Of a stretch of 64,000 bases of DNA, positions 21,058-30,556 are shown one piece after another. Below the pieces are notes generated by a model. That model searched no databases and was not told the DNA's origin. It saw nothing but the letters and a program-made list of their open reading frames with translations. How positions within the stretch are numbered: the stretch's first letter is position 1; every line of letters starts with the position of its first letter. Origin of the DNA: Pseudoips prasinana (lineage: Eukaryota > Arthropoda > Insecta > Lepidoptera > Nolidae); the NCBI GenBank assembly GCA_951640165.1, contig OX621252.1, positions 11,254,501-11,318,500 on the forward strand. The letters run 5' to 3'. Position numbers and translations under genes: made by a program.

Positions 21058-21443
21058 ATATACTGCTTTCCTATTGTGAAATGATATCCTTACACTTATA
21101 TTTGTAAATATATTTATACATATGCATATATCTATCTATTTATATGTATGTATCTATGTATGTACCTATTTATGTATATGTATAGTCGTATGACTCTAGT
21201 TACGTATTCGTACGTAATATTAGATTAATTTAGATTAATAACTTCTAATTGCAATTAGTACATCTTCTGCTACCTTCATCAGGTTATTTTCAATTCTGGT
21301 CCATTCAACGCACAGTGGTTGCCTGGAAGAGATCGCTTTTAGCGATAAGGCCGCCAATTGCATAATAAGTTTATGTCCGTGTTTGTAACCATTGTTATGT
21401 TTTACTTATTTTTGCAATAAAGTGTACTTCTTCTTCTTCTTCT

Positions 21444-21480
21444 ATACTTAACAATAAAATTAAACGAAATAAGAATGTTT
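21444..21480 (-). mobile_element. LINE 3' tail, right half of a split copy
   Basis: TATACTTAACAATAAAATTA, AACGAAATAAGAATG matches 24645-24678, directly continuing the half-tail that ends at 17070. Confidence 0.65.
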
Positions 21481-22063
21481 ACATTTGTTAAATTACAAAT
21501 TATCTCAACAATTTTATTAGGTATTCTCAGCAGTTTTATGTACACCCATTATATGGTGGAGGTAACGTCAAGTTAGTACTTTAGTTCATATATACATCTC
21601 AGGGACACTAGTGCTGCATTCGATAGGAACAGAATAAAAATCAAAATCTGTTTTGCTCAACAGAATGGCTAAATAAAACGAGTATACAAGTATGTGGAGG
21701 GTCTATTTGGGTATTGATACCATATCCGATATATATATCGGATATGGTATCATTGACGACTTGGCTTAGCTTGTTTGGAAGGTTATCTGCAGTAACTTTC
21801 TTTTTTCTTAAAAGTACTTAAAGACGCCTTTGCATTACAATTAATTACTAGGTTGCAATTCTGTCATTTTTAAAGCCGTGACCAAAGCAAAGTATTATAT
21901 ATATTTATACAGTCAAAACAATAACAAAATGAAACTATAACTTTATTTTCGAGAAACAAGGTTCAAGAAAGTGGTGTATATTATTCTTATATCGATAAAT
22001 AAGTATTATTTAAAAACAAGAATCGACAAATGAATATTTACAAAAGCCTAAGTCTAGAGTAAT
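21481..22063. other. Unassigned DNA holding a perfect palindrome
   Basis: Nothing is recognised apart from the 36-bp palindrome at 21716. Confidence 0.45.
21716..21751. repeat. Perfect 36-bp palindrome
   Basis: GATACCATATCCGATATA followed at once by its exact reverse complement, with no spacer. It can extrude as a cruciform; no function is known. Confidence 0.95.
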
Positions 22064-22366
22064 CTAAAAAGTCATCCTAGGGCGTCGAAAAAAATTTCGA
22101 CATCGCTGCCTTTGAGCATCGCACCAATGCTGGCAGCATTGCCACGCTAAATGGCAATGCTTAAACGATTTATAAAAGAATTGGCGAACCCTCTGATCCC
22201 ATTTAGCGTCGACCAAGGTTACCCATGACCCAAGCGTCTCCACTCCAAACGGCTCAAATATGTAATCTCTTTCAAGGTTGGTACATTTATAAACCATTAC
22301 CCTTTGGTATCCGGTTTTTAGCCTACTTCCTCTTATATAAGCTGTATTAAATTCTAAAGACAACAT
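22064..22366 (-). pseudogene. Retroelement pol C-terminal remnant
   Basis: The minus-strand frame has DYIFEPFGVETLGSW, a block I know from the C-terminal end of certain retroelement RT-like proteins. After it the reading frame shifts, and the next frame gives NRLSIAIWRGNAASIGAML, matching the family's usual QR.SIAIQRGNAAS ending. No RT catalytic motif is present; it is a short decayed 3' end. Confidence 0.6.
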
Positions 22367-22415
22367 TACCCATACAACTTAAATATAACAGTTCAATTTC
22401 CGTTACAAACTATTA

Positions 22416-22888
22416 GGGTACCTTTCCACTAGAGATGTGCTATGCAGCTATGCTGCGGGAATGTCAAAGATAAGCAACAAAACTATGTGACCGTTTTCAC
22501 TGATGCTAAGCTATGTAGCGGTGCGAGTAAGATGTGCCATGAAGATGCACCGCCGCAAATTAGCTGCGCGAGGAAGTTGCGCAGCTCGAACTATGTGATA
22601 TTTCGATAGTACTCTTTAGCGACTTGTTCAGTTCATGTCTACCGTAGATACTCTGCTCTGCACGTAGCTACACTACTCACGACAACCTATAGCAGGCATC
22701 CAAAGCACCAACCATCCACATATCCATAGCACACATCCATAGCGCGCATCCTTCCATATAAAAAAACATATCTTAGTTAAATCTGTTTCCACTAGGGCTA
22801 AGCTATATGCACCAATGAATATGATTGGTGGATATCAAACGCATCCATAGCAACGTAGCGTAGCACATCTCTGGTGGAAAATCAGCCG
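22416..22888. mobile_element. TIR MITE, PIF/Harbinger-like
   Basis: Terminal inverted repeats TTTCCACTAGAGATGTGCTA (22423-22442) and the complement of TTTCCACCAGAGATGTGCTA (22861-22880) match at 19 of 20 positions. Outer bases GGGTACC/GGCTGAT are flanked by TTA and TAA, suggesting a three-base TWA target as in PIF/Harbinger elements. It is about 470 bp with no coding capacity. Confidence 0.8.
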
Positions 22889-23624
22889 TAAGATCATATC
22901 GCAACCAAGCAGCACTATTATTCCCGCATATACGTTGAAAATAGTTTCACAGAACGCTCTTAAAAAGCTCTAATAAAGGAATACCGCTCCACTGAGATTA
23001 GCATATCAAACGCCCAGTCGCGGAACAAAGTGAAAGAACGCTAAAACACTGACGTCGCCGCCTCTAGTGCGGCTTTGAAACGAATCTAAGTGGCGCCGGT
23101 GCGGTGGCGTAAGTAAAGAGATTTATCGCTTTGCTGGATATTCTGAGAGCTCACCACGAGCTAGCTGGGAAATTAATCTAAAGGTTTACTTCTGTAAGCT
23201 GACCGCAAATACAGCACAATCAGTTAAAGTACATTATGCCCAGGTTTACGTGACTAACATGTATAATAATTATTCGACCAAGTTGTATTTATTGTGATTA
23301 CAAGCAACTAAGTCGTGGCAATACTCAAAAATACTGTTCTATAATTATCATACGCGAAAGGTTAAGTGTTAATATGTTGCTGTATCAACTTGTACTATAC
23401 TTGAATCATATTTGATTTAAAAAAAAGTGCAGAAAACTATTTCGGGAAAACGCGCAACTCTAATGACTCCACACCATACATTCAACATATCTATAACGAT
23501 TGAAAGTAGGTATGTTATAAAACTAGTTATAACCTCATTACTAGAAATGAGAAAGGAATTAAAAATTCAACAGTCATATTCAGTATACGCAGTATTCAGT
23601 ACTAATAATAAGCCGTGAGGTTTT
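22889..23624. other. Unassigned DNA with a small CpG-rich patch
   Basis: The only notable part is 23030-23125, several-fold richer in CpG than its surroundings. Confidence 0.4.
23049..23100. promoter_or_regulatory. CpG-rich patch with CRE-like and CTCF-like words
   Basis: TGACGTCG (23050-23057) resembles a CREB site. GCCGCCTCTAGTGCGG (23057-23072; complement CCGCACTAGAGGCGGC) and CTAAGTGGCGCC (23086-23097) resemble the CTCF core (about CTAGRTGGCGCC in Drosophila). Motif likeness only; chance is quite possible. Confidence 0.2.
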
Positions 23625-23740
23625 CGGCCTAGAAAGAATAACAAGGCCACCCCATAACATACCGTGAGTATCGTAAAAGGCGACTAAGCGACACCAGGTA
23701 TTCGCGTATTGTGTGTTTGATTTGTTGTGGGTAACTGCTC
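23625..23740 (-). repeat. Rep-B fragment
   Basis: AGGCCACCCCATAACATACC then GTAAAAGGCGACTAAG is the reversed 3' part of Rep-B. Confidence 0.7.
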
Positions 23741-24262
23741 ACTATGAACGTGTGACCGTTATACTCCTGCACTTTACTTTAGAGTTTTCTGGAGAAAAAT
23801 GTGGGAAATAAGCATATAATCCAGAGAAAATACTGGAGTTCAAAACATTCACAAAGTGTTCTATTGAAAATAAAACATGAGAACCGTTAAAGTTATGTGC
23901 TATTCGAAAATCTATCTGTACGAGTAAATCGCTTAGAGATACAAGATTTAAAAGTGCCACCTATTAGTACGACGATATTAACAGACGAACATACGCTTAA
24001 TTTAAAACACTTATGTTTGAAACTTATTTCTGTGCACATTTATATGATTCCTATGAACAAATTTTTATGACCTTTTGGGAGCAGTCCACGTGTCAATTGT
24101 CCGGAATATAATTTAAACCATGGTACATACCTGAAACAAAAACAAAATACCATAAGATTTTATTTACACACACACACAGATTACAAAATTACGTAAGGCC
24201 CATATTTAGCCTTACATTTCAAACAAGAAAATCACAATTACAATATTTTGAACATGTAGGTA
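23741..24262. other. Unassigned DNA
   Basis: No recognised element; a (CA)n run occurs near 24170. Confidence 0.45.
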
Positions 24263-24267
24263 ACGTG

Positions 24268-24335
24268 GAGATCTTTGGGGAAGACTTTTGTCCAGCTGTG
24301 GACGTCTTTCAGCTGATATTATGATGATGAGGTAT
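24268..24335 (+). repeat. Rep-C 3' end fragment
   Basis: GATCTTTGGGGAAGACTTTT, GTCCAGCTGTGGACGTC, then TTATGATGATGA. Confidence 0.65.
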
Positions 24336-24596
24336 CTAGAAATTCAAGGCTTATATAAAATAATTAATAATTTGTAAACAGCTACATGAATTAAATACAA
24401 ACTATCTTTATGTGTGTAAATTATTTTTAGTTCCTCATGGCGCCATTTCCGTCGACATTAATATCAATAATCAAATTTATTTATTTATTTATTAACAAAA
24501 TATCATTTATTACACTAAACAATTGACATTGGTTCCTGCACTAAGTTCGAGACTTGTATCGCAGGAACCAGGTAAACATTGGACAATTAAGTTAAT

Positions 24597-24598
24597 TA

Positions 24599-24626
<28 letters not shown>
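24597..24626. repeat. (TA)n microsatellite
   Basis: About 15 uninterrupted TA units within the LINE 3' UTR. Confidence 0.95.
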
Positions 24627-24629
<3 letters not shown>

Positions 24630-24748
24630 CAGACAATTAAACTATACTTAACAATAAAATTGAACGAAATAAGAATGTATTTTATGTGTGTGTATGTTCA
24701 TGGGGTGGGTGATTGTGTGAGGTTATGTATCCGTGTGTGTGGGAGCAG

Positions 24749-24771
24749 GTGTGTGTGTGTGTGTGTGTGTT
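24749..24771. repeat. (GT)n microsatellite
   Basis: About 11 GT units within the LINE 3' UTR. Confidence 0.95.
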
Positions 24772-24785
24772 CTGTGATAAGATAA

Positions 24786-25091
24786 TCAGCTAAAGCATGT
24801 GAGGATAAATTCCGTCTCCTCGTATGATAGAGAAATAAGCCAGTCCTTCACAATCCGTTTCATCCTGCCAGTACAGTACTTAACTATCCCCGAATGCTGT
24901 CGGCAAATTTTATTATAGATAAAAGGGCATAGGTAGGCCGCCTGCCGTTTTATGAATGAGCTCTTTATCACAGGGACGGGAGCACGAAAAATCCGCCGTT
25001 GAGTGAGATGAGTAAGATCAGGAGACCTAATGATTTTCTTATGCATTGATGTTGTCGCTTTAAGGATGTAAATTTGACGGACCCTGAGCAC
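24786..25091 (-). pseudogene. LINE ORF2 C-terminal end
   Basis: About 100 codons with RIFRAPVPVIKSSFIKRQAA, YLCPFIYNKICRQ and MKRIVKDWLISLSYEETEF resemble the extreme C-terminus of Jockey/CR1-type RT proteins (a hydrophobic LCP.IYN segment, then a basic helix). The endonuclease and RT proper are missing because the copy is 5'-truncated. Family-level assignment is tentative. Confidence 0.55.
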
Positions 25092-25140
25092 TTTACAATT
25101 TAAATGACTACGAATATTGGTAAATAAATTGAATAGAGGT

Positions 25141-26247
25141 ATCTCACTTTAATATTAAATACTCTCGTAAATTATAAATAAGTTTGTATACAGTATTTAT
25201 TTACACATGTTGGAAACTTAAACGCAAGCAAGTGGCAGACAGGAAATCCATAACATTTATTTCGATTATAAACCTTTTTTTACTTAAATAATGTTCACAG
25301 TTTGTTACTAATTTCTCGTATTATTTTTTACATATATTGTAATCATTTAAAAAAAATAACACACCGTGGCCATTATCTATAGGATTTATTTTTAATGGAT
25401 TTAGGAGTATTTTATTAAGTATGTTAAATTGATGTCATATTTTGAACTACATGGTCTAAAGTAAACATGTATAATTATTAAACTTAATACAGTCGTTTTT
25501 TCAGCAGTTTTTATCCCCAAAATGTAGTAGCATATCACGAAGTAGCGTAAACTGCTTAAATGTAGCATATTTAAGCAGTTTATAGAGTACAACTTCGTGA
25601 ATATATATTACACGCAATTCGGGTTCATTTTTTAATTAGTTAATGCCTCATTATTTTAATCATTATCATGAACACATATTCAATTACATTGGTTATATGA
25701 TTTTACTTAATCATGTAATATTACTAAGCCATGATATATACTACTTACAAGAAGGGCTTTAGTTACAAGTAGATCATTGACACTGTTTTGTCTGAGAGAA
25801 AACACTGAATTCAACGTGCCAGGCATGGATAACATTAACGAATTCGCAATTTGAATTATGTTTAACAAATGGAAGAAAAGCTGAAATATCCTACCACGGA
25901 CATTGTGGAAAATTGAATTTGTTATTGAAGAAAATTTCAAATTCAATATTTGTCTACCCCTTATAAAACCCTAATTGTTACTTTATTTAACTTGCGTTAC
26001 GGAACGAATTGAGAGAAAAAATGTTACGACCGTTAAAATGTGTTTGGTCAAAGAATGAAAAGAAAATCCGCCTTTCTTTTATACTTAAATGGCAATTATC
26101 AAAGCAATTGGTTTTATTAAAATGTTGTGCGTTTGGCTTTGTAAGGAATAAACAAGAGAATTGCCGTTTTTTGAAATAAGTCCGGGTATAATCCACATTC
26201 AATATTTTAATGCTATGTTATTTTTGGTAGCAAAATGTAATTGAATA
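25141..26247. other. Unassigned A+T-rich DNA with one hairpin
   Basis: No gene or repeat family recognised apart from the inverted repeat at 25535. Confidence 0.45.
25535..25600. repeat. 66-bp imperfect hairpin
   Basis: TCACGAAGT...TAAACTGCTTAAAT and its complement ATTTAAGCAGTTTA...ACTTCGTGA flank a loop of a few bases; arms are about 30 bp with mismatches. Confidence 0.85.
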
Positions 26248-26312
26248 ATACGCTTTATAAAGCGCTTGTAAATATTTGGAACATGAATAGTACTTAGTAT
26301 TGTGAATATAGT
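26248..26312 (-). repeat. Rep-A fragment
   Basis: TAAAGCGCTTGTAAATATTT then GAACATGAATAGTACTTAGT matches the start of Rep-A in reverse orientation. Confidence 0.5.
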
Positions 26313-26455
26313 TATAATATGTGCTATCGACGACGGGAAGCAGCTTCTTAGTGCCTACCTGTTTGCCAAGCGTGGCGATTATGGCGTATTTCCCCAAGAC
26401 GATTCTTTGGGGTAGCTTGTCCAGAAGTGGACTTCTTTCTGTAATGATGACGCAA
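26313..26455 (+). repeat. Rep-C 3' part
   Basis: GACGGGAAGCAGC, TTTGCCAAGCGTGGCGATTA and TTGTCCAGAAGTGGAC, ending ATGATGACG. Confidence 0.75.
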
Positions 26456-26719
26456 ATAAAAATAGTATGACGGTTTTTTAACGTTCATTTCGTTTAAACA
26501 AGAATGACAAAAGAGATTTGGTTAACATTATATCTTATAACAGGATCTTAAAATAACTTAGGAAAACAGTTGTTACGAAAGACCCTCGATTATGCGGTTA
26601 AATTAGTCTACTTTTCCTCTTTGACCAATGAGTCTTAGGGAATCTCATTTTCCGTATTTCCTTTGAACCATATTCCATTTCACACAGTTCATTATGTTTG
26701 TTTAATTTTAGTGAGAGCA

Positions 26720-26908
26720 AATAATATCCTGGACATTATTCACATCATCATGGAAACCAGATAACTGCTATTCTACATATAGTTACTACTTTTCTTTTCT
26801 AAATACATATTGTAGATAATAACACCCAGGCACAGGACAAACAGACATGTTCTTCCACAGTAATATCTGTTCTGGGTGGGAATCAACTAACACTGTCGAT
26901 GCCAATAA
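26720..26908 (-). mobile_element. tRNA-derived SINE-1, diverged copy
   Basis: ATAATATCCTGGACATTATT, GGAAACCAGATAACTG, AGGACAAACAGACATGTTC and CTGTTCTGGGTGGGAATC are in reversed SINE-1 order; the A-box end has decayed. Confidence 0.75.
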
Positions 26909-27029
26909 AAGTTCCTTTACAAACACTAGTTTCTTTTCCAATCCCCTGACACATCACCAATATGGATAATTTATATGTCAAATGATAATTTATATTAAGA
27001 TATCTACTTTTTTTACTTTTATAAGAGGT

Positions 27030-27325
27030 AGGGCACAGCGTTCATTCGCTCATAGAGCACCCCGACTGGGGAAGTATGTCCACCTTACAGAAGACATTCC
27101 TTAATAATAACATTAATCGTTTTAATGTTGTGCTTCTGCGTGTGAGTAAGGTCGCCAGAGCTCATCGGGGTGGGGGGAAGGGTCAGCAACACTTGTTTGC
27201 TGACTCGTAAAGGCCGGCAACGCACCCGCGACTCCTCTGGTGTTGCGAGTGTACATGGGCGGCGGTGATCACTTACCATCAGGTAACCCACTTGTTCGTT
27301 TGTCGCCCGCTAATATAAAAATAAA
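27030..27325 (+). repeat. Rep-D copy, long form
   Basis: GGTAGGGCACAGCG, CCACCTTACAGAAGACATTC, GGCCGGCAACGCACCC, ACTCCTCTGGTGTTGCG, TTACCATCAGGTAACCCACT, TTTGTCGCC and an A-rich end. It parallels the inverted copy at 13085-13417 over its whole length. Confidence 0.85.
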
Positions 27326-28439
27326 AATAAAATTAATCAACAAAATATACTGAATGTGAATAAATATTATGTCTTAACAAGCTTTAAATGAGCTTTCAGA
27401 ATACCGTTGTTAGCAGTAATCCTCGACAAAGTTTGTTTCCAATAACTGCCAAACACCCAGAATGCACAGAAATTCCATACATTTCCCAATAAGAATTATT
27501 TATGACCAATATCGCAATATCCGTCTACAAAGCCAACATTGGTGCAAATAAACCAACAACAGTGCAAATAGATCTTATTCCATAACAATGATAAACTGCT
27601 CGACATTTTTTGCGAGGCGTGCTTCTGGAGATTTGTCGGCAACAATTGTTTTATCCTATTCTACTGGAATTGCAGAATAAAAGTGTGTTATTTAAGTGTC
27701 TTAGCAGAAATAACAAAGGATCTTTGGTGGAAATTGTATGGATGACCTCTTAGTTCGAGCACATAAAATACAATAAGCTAGCTAAATTAAGTTTTAGTTT
27801 GTTAAGAGAATTGTGCTGAATTCTTTTTCTAAGCTAGCTTTTCTGTGCGTTCTGATGCTTAAAGATAACATGAATTTCTTTAAAAACATAATAATTTCTC
27901 GTGACTTCAAAGTGAACAAAACCAAGCTAGGTTGAAGTTATTGGAAGTCTTGTTGACTGTACTAGCGTGTAAGCAGATACACGCACATGTAGCTAATTTA
28001 AAAAAAATGTTATTTCTTATTTAGCTTTATAGAGGTAGCATCTATTCTTTTAGCTTTCGATAGTACACTGAAAATTTCTTTAAAGCTGATAATTTATATG
28101 TTTCATATACATACAGTGGTTTAGATAGTAATTACAAAGAGCTTACCGTCTAATGCTGCAATATAGTTATAACGAGTTCAATTTAAATGTATGTACTTCT
28201 ATAAATATCTAGGGACAACATACACACTACCATCCGACTATGGCTGATATATGTACTTATTTATTGATGAAATAATCACGGCCTGACTGACGCAGAACAA
28301 ATCGTGCTCACTAAAATTTGTCCTGGGTGGCTTATCAGTCAGGGTCAATAACCTATAGAACCCAGATTTGTAATTCAAAGAGTGTGTTAAAATGAATACA
28401 TTATACATTTTGAAATACATTATACATCTTACCATCTGA
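27326..28439. other. Unassigned DNA with a possible decayed SINE
   Basis: 27326-28200 holds nothing recognised. Around 28270-28370, CACGGCCTGACTGACGCAGA...TTTGTCCTGGGTGGC...GTCAGGGTC faintly resembles an antisense SINE, similar to 55790-55910. Confidence 0.35.
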
Positions 28440-28716
28440 GCTCGTTAGAGGTGGACGTAACAACTTTTTTTCCGCATAGTCAAAGTTAGTGTGACGGAAA
28501 GTGACTCTTAAAGATATATAGTGAACTGTGTGTTTTGCGTGAACCTAAAGTGCATCCAAATTAAATAATTTAATATTGACCGGAGTCAAAGCGGACGCAA
28601 TCAGCGAGCGGGGTGTCCTCACACCTCACCCCTCCGATAAGAGATAGCCTACATAATTGCTTTCTCTCTCCGGCGCCTGAGCAAAGTACCGGTTTCTTAA
28701 ATAATTATCTACAACG

Positions 28717-29799
28717 ATGAAGCGCTGCGCTGCCGAATGCGAGAATGCGGACGATTTAGATAATAACTACTTGAATTGTATACGTTGTATGGATAGCTAT
28801 CATTATCACTGTCTGAATATATCCCCTGAGCATGTGGTGTCTCTGACACCTGAGAACAAAGGTTCCTGGTCATGCCCAAAGTGCATTGGTAAGCAACCTA
28901 AAGGCGGAAACGCAAATCTACCGGTACGCCCATCCACACCGACGTCTATGGCAGATATTACTTTCAATGTCACTCGTCGCAAGGTACAACAAAAGCCAGA
29001 ACCCTTACAGTCGTTCTCTGCGTCATCGGACTACGTAACACGCTCGGAACTCAGAGATCTTATACGTGAAGAGATGCGTTCCGCTGTAAGGGAGTGCATT
29101 GTGGAAATGAGCAGCTCCTTGGACATAAAACTTCGGGACATTCGGGAACAAATCACTAGCTTCAAAGATACCATGCAATTCCTGAGCGCGCAATATGATA
29201 GTATGCATAAGAATTACGAAGAAAGTCACAGTGAATTGCGAAATATAAAAAAAGAAAATGAAAGTCTGCGCGCCGAGTGTAAAAACCAATCCGTGAAACT
29301 GTCACAGATGGATCAGCTGTCTCGAGCTTCAAACTTGGAGATATTGTGCGTTCCGGAGGGTAAATCGGAAAATGTTCTATCGATTGTGAAGGAACTTTGT
29401 CGTGCGGTCAAGTACAATTTGAACGAGGACTCAATCCATCACTGCGCCCGTACTGCGAAAATGAATCCCACTAGCACTCGCCCCCGATCTATCCTGGTAA
29501 AATTGAACTCGCCACGTACTCGAGACTCGTTACTAGCAGCCGTAGCATGTCACAATAAGAAACATCCCCAAGCTAAACTGAATACCAGCGACCTGGGTCT
29601 CGGCAACAACGCACCTATCTATGTAGTAGAAAACCTATCTCCCGAGTACAAGGCGCTCCACGCTGCGGCGCGTCATCGCGGTAAACAACTGGAATATAAA
29701 TTTGTGTGGGTACGCGGAGGTCGTATCTACATGAAGAAGTCCGAATCTTCCGATACGATATTTATACGCAGTCATGACTCTTTGGATAATTTACGGTAA
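28717..29799 (+). CDS. LINE ORF1 protein: PHD finger, coiled coil, FP-type C-terminus
   Basis: A nucleic-acid-binding chaperone-type protein expected to package the element RNA. N-terminal PHD-like zinc finger: C4, C8, C21, C24, H29, C32, C53, C56 with W51 before the last pair. A Ser/Pro-rich linker follows (about 65-105). Residues about 125-195 form a Glu/Lys-rich coiled coil (LRDIREQITSFK to LRNIKKENESLRAECK). The C-terminal part (about 200-350: NLEILCVPEGK, RPRSILVKLNSP, IYVVENLSP, FVWVRGGRIYMKKSES) resembles the RRM-plus-CTD end of LINE ORF1 proteins, the same region annotated as an FP-protein C-terminal domain. 360 residues, no internal stop. The start is the first ATG ahead of the first finger cysteine. 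Its last 26 bases overlap the frame that opens at 29774. Confidence 0.9.
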   Translation: MKRCAAECENADDLDNNYLNCIRCMDSYHYHCLNISPEHVVSLTPENKGSWSCPKCIGKQPKGGNANLPVRPSTPTSMADITFNVTRRKVQQKPEPLQSFSASSDYVTRSELRDLIREEMRSAVRECIVEMSSSLDIKLRDIREQITSFKDTMQFLSAQYDSMHKNYEESHSELRNIKKENESLRAECKNQSVKLSQMDQLSRASNLEILCVPEGKSENVLSIVKELCRAVKYNLNEDSIHHCARTAKMNPTSTRPRSILVKLNSPRTRDSLLAAVACHNKKHPQAKLNTSDLGLGNNAPIYVVENLSPEYKALHAAARHRGKQLEYKFVWVRGGRIYMKKSESSDTIFIRSHDSLDNLR

Positions 29800-30421
29800 A
29801 TTGTATAATTTGGTTAAAATAACAACAGTCATAAGCCTATTAGGTATAATGCATCTAGTATATAAAAAACAAACATTTATTTCTGTAAACAAAATATTTG
29901 GTTTGAACTATTATTTAGCTGTAACTTCTTTCACAAATTATTATCGTATTATAAACTTACATTATAATATTACCATAAGTTTGTCGAATGTTGTCTTTGT
30001 TTACATTTATTTAATATTACAGTGTCTTAAACTTAAAATGATTTTACTACGTGAAAGTTTGAGTTGTTATTTTGGTGTGTGCGGTGATGACGGTTTGAAT
30101 ACAAACCATACAAATTTAAAAGAAATTGAAAGTACACGTAAGTGTATAATTTGTCACTTCTTAGAATATATTGTTAATCGCGGGGCAGTCTTGAACACCA
30201 TTGTAGAAATTGGGAAGTATTTCGCTACTCAAAAAGCTTATATTTTTAATAGGTTTTACTATGAAATTACTACAATATTACTGGCCGACAATCACATATC
30301 TCGTTGCTTAAGGTTGATCTTGTTTAAAGGTTATAATGATCTCAGAGTGGCATATATGCCTTTTCGTTGCGTTTGGGTTGGTTCATTACTTGTGTGTGTT
30401 GTGCGTTTTATGCGTAATTGA
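29774..30421 (+). CDS. Unrecognised 215-codon frame between ORF1 and ORF2
   Basis: Opens with ATG inside the last codons of ORF1, in a different frame, and stays open for 215 codons although the DNA is about two-thirds A+T. Under a simple independent-base model a frame this long is very unlikely by chance in a window this size. The predicted product is hydrophobic at the N-terminal half (LVKITTVISLLGIMHLVY; ISLSNVVFVYIYLILQCL could span a membrane) and Cys-containing later (CYFGVCGDD, CIICHFLEY, CVWVGSLLVCVVRF). I recognise no family. The stop lies five bases before the antisense LINE tail. It may be an accessory ORF of the element, a captured fragment, or chance. Confidence 0.35.
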   Translation: MTLWIIYGKLYNLVKITTVISLLGIMHLVYKKQTFISVNKIFGLNYYLAVTSFTNYYRIINLHYNITISLSNVVFVYIYLILQCLKLKMILLRESLSCYFGVCGDDGLNTNHTNLKEIESTRKCIICHFLEYIVNRGAVLNTIVEIGKYFATQKAYIFNRFYYEITTILLADNHISRCLRLILFKGYNDLRVAYMPFRCVWVGSLLVCVVRFMRN

Positions 30422-30425
30422 ACGC

Positions 30426-30490
30426 GATATACACATACATACATAGACTCACGCCTGTTTCCCAGAGGGGTAGGCAGAGACAACGGATAA
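30426..30490 (-). mobile_element. Antisense LINE tail in the ORF1-ORF2 spacer
   Basis: ACATACATACATAGACTCAC, GCCTGTTTCCCAGAGGGGTA, GGCAGAGACAACGG is the reverse complement of the LINE 3' end at 40455 and 44340. On its sense strand it encodes VVSAYPSGKQA, a stop and a (TATG)n tail. It is a very short 5'-truncated insertion. Confidence 0.8.
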
Positions 30491-30556
30491 ACCCAATTTC
30501 GTATATTAGCTTATTTTCTCTAGCTTTAGTCAATTTATTAATTATATTAATTTCTA

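Larger units (their letters stand above)
18124..21443 (+). mobile_element. L2/CR1-group non-LTR retrotransposon, nearly full length
   Basis: Encodes one pol-type protein with AP-like endonuclease and reverse transcriptase. The 3' UTR has CTGGAAGAGATCGCTTTTAG and CGATAAGGCCGCC, then GCAATAAAGTGTAC and a (TTC)n tail. RT motifs and the C-terminal RLQNFCIRFIF...LKWLPI block fit the L2/CR1 group; clade placement is by eye. The coding region is interrupted by frameshifts and one stop. With Rep-A and the candidate exon it separates the two halves of an older antisense LINE tail (16945-17070 and 21444-21480). Confidence 0.9.
24480..25140 (-). mobile_element. 5'-truncated LINE, 3' end
   Basis: Minus strand: a coding end (25091-24786) followed by a 3' UTR running to about 24480, containing (CA)n, TTGTTAAGTATAG, (TA)n and GGTTCCTGCGATACAAGTCT. 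The same 3' UTR appears split at 16945/21444, so this is a multi-copy family. Confidence 0.75.
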
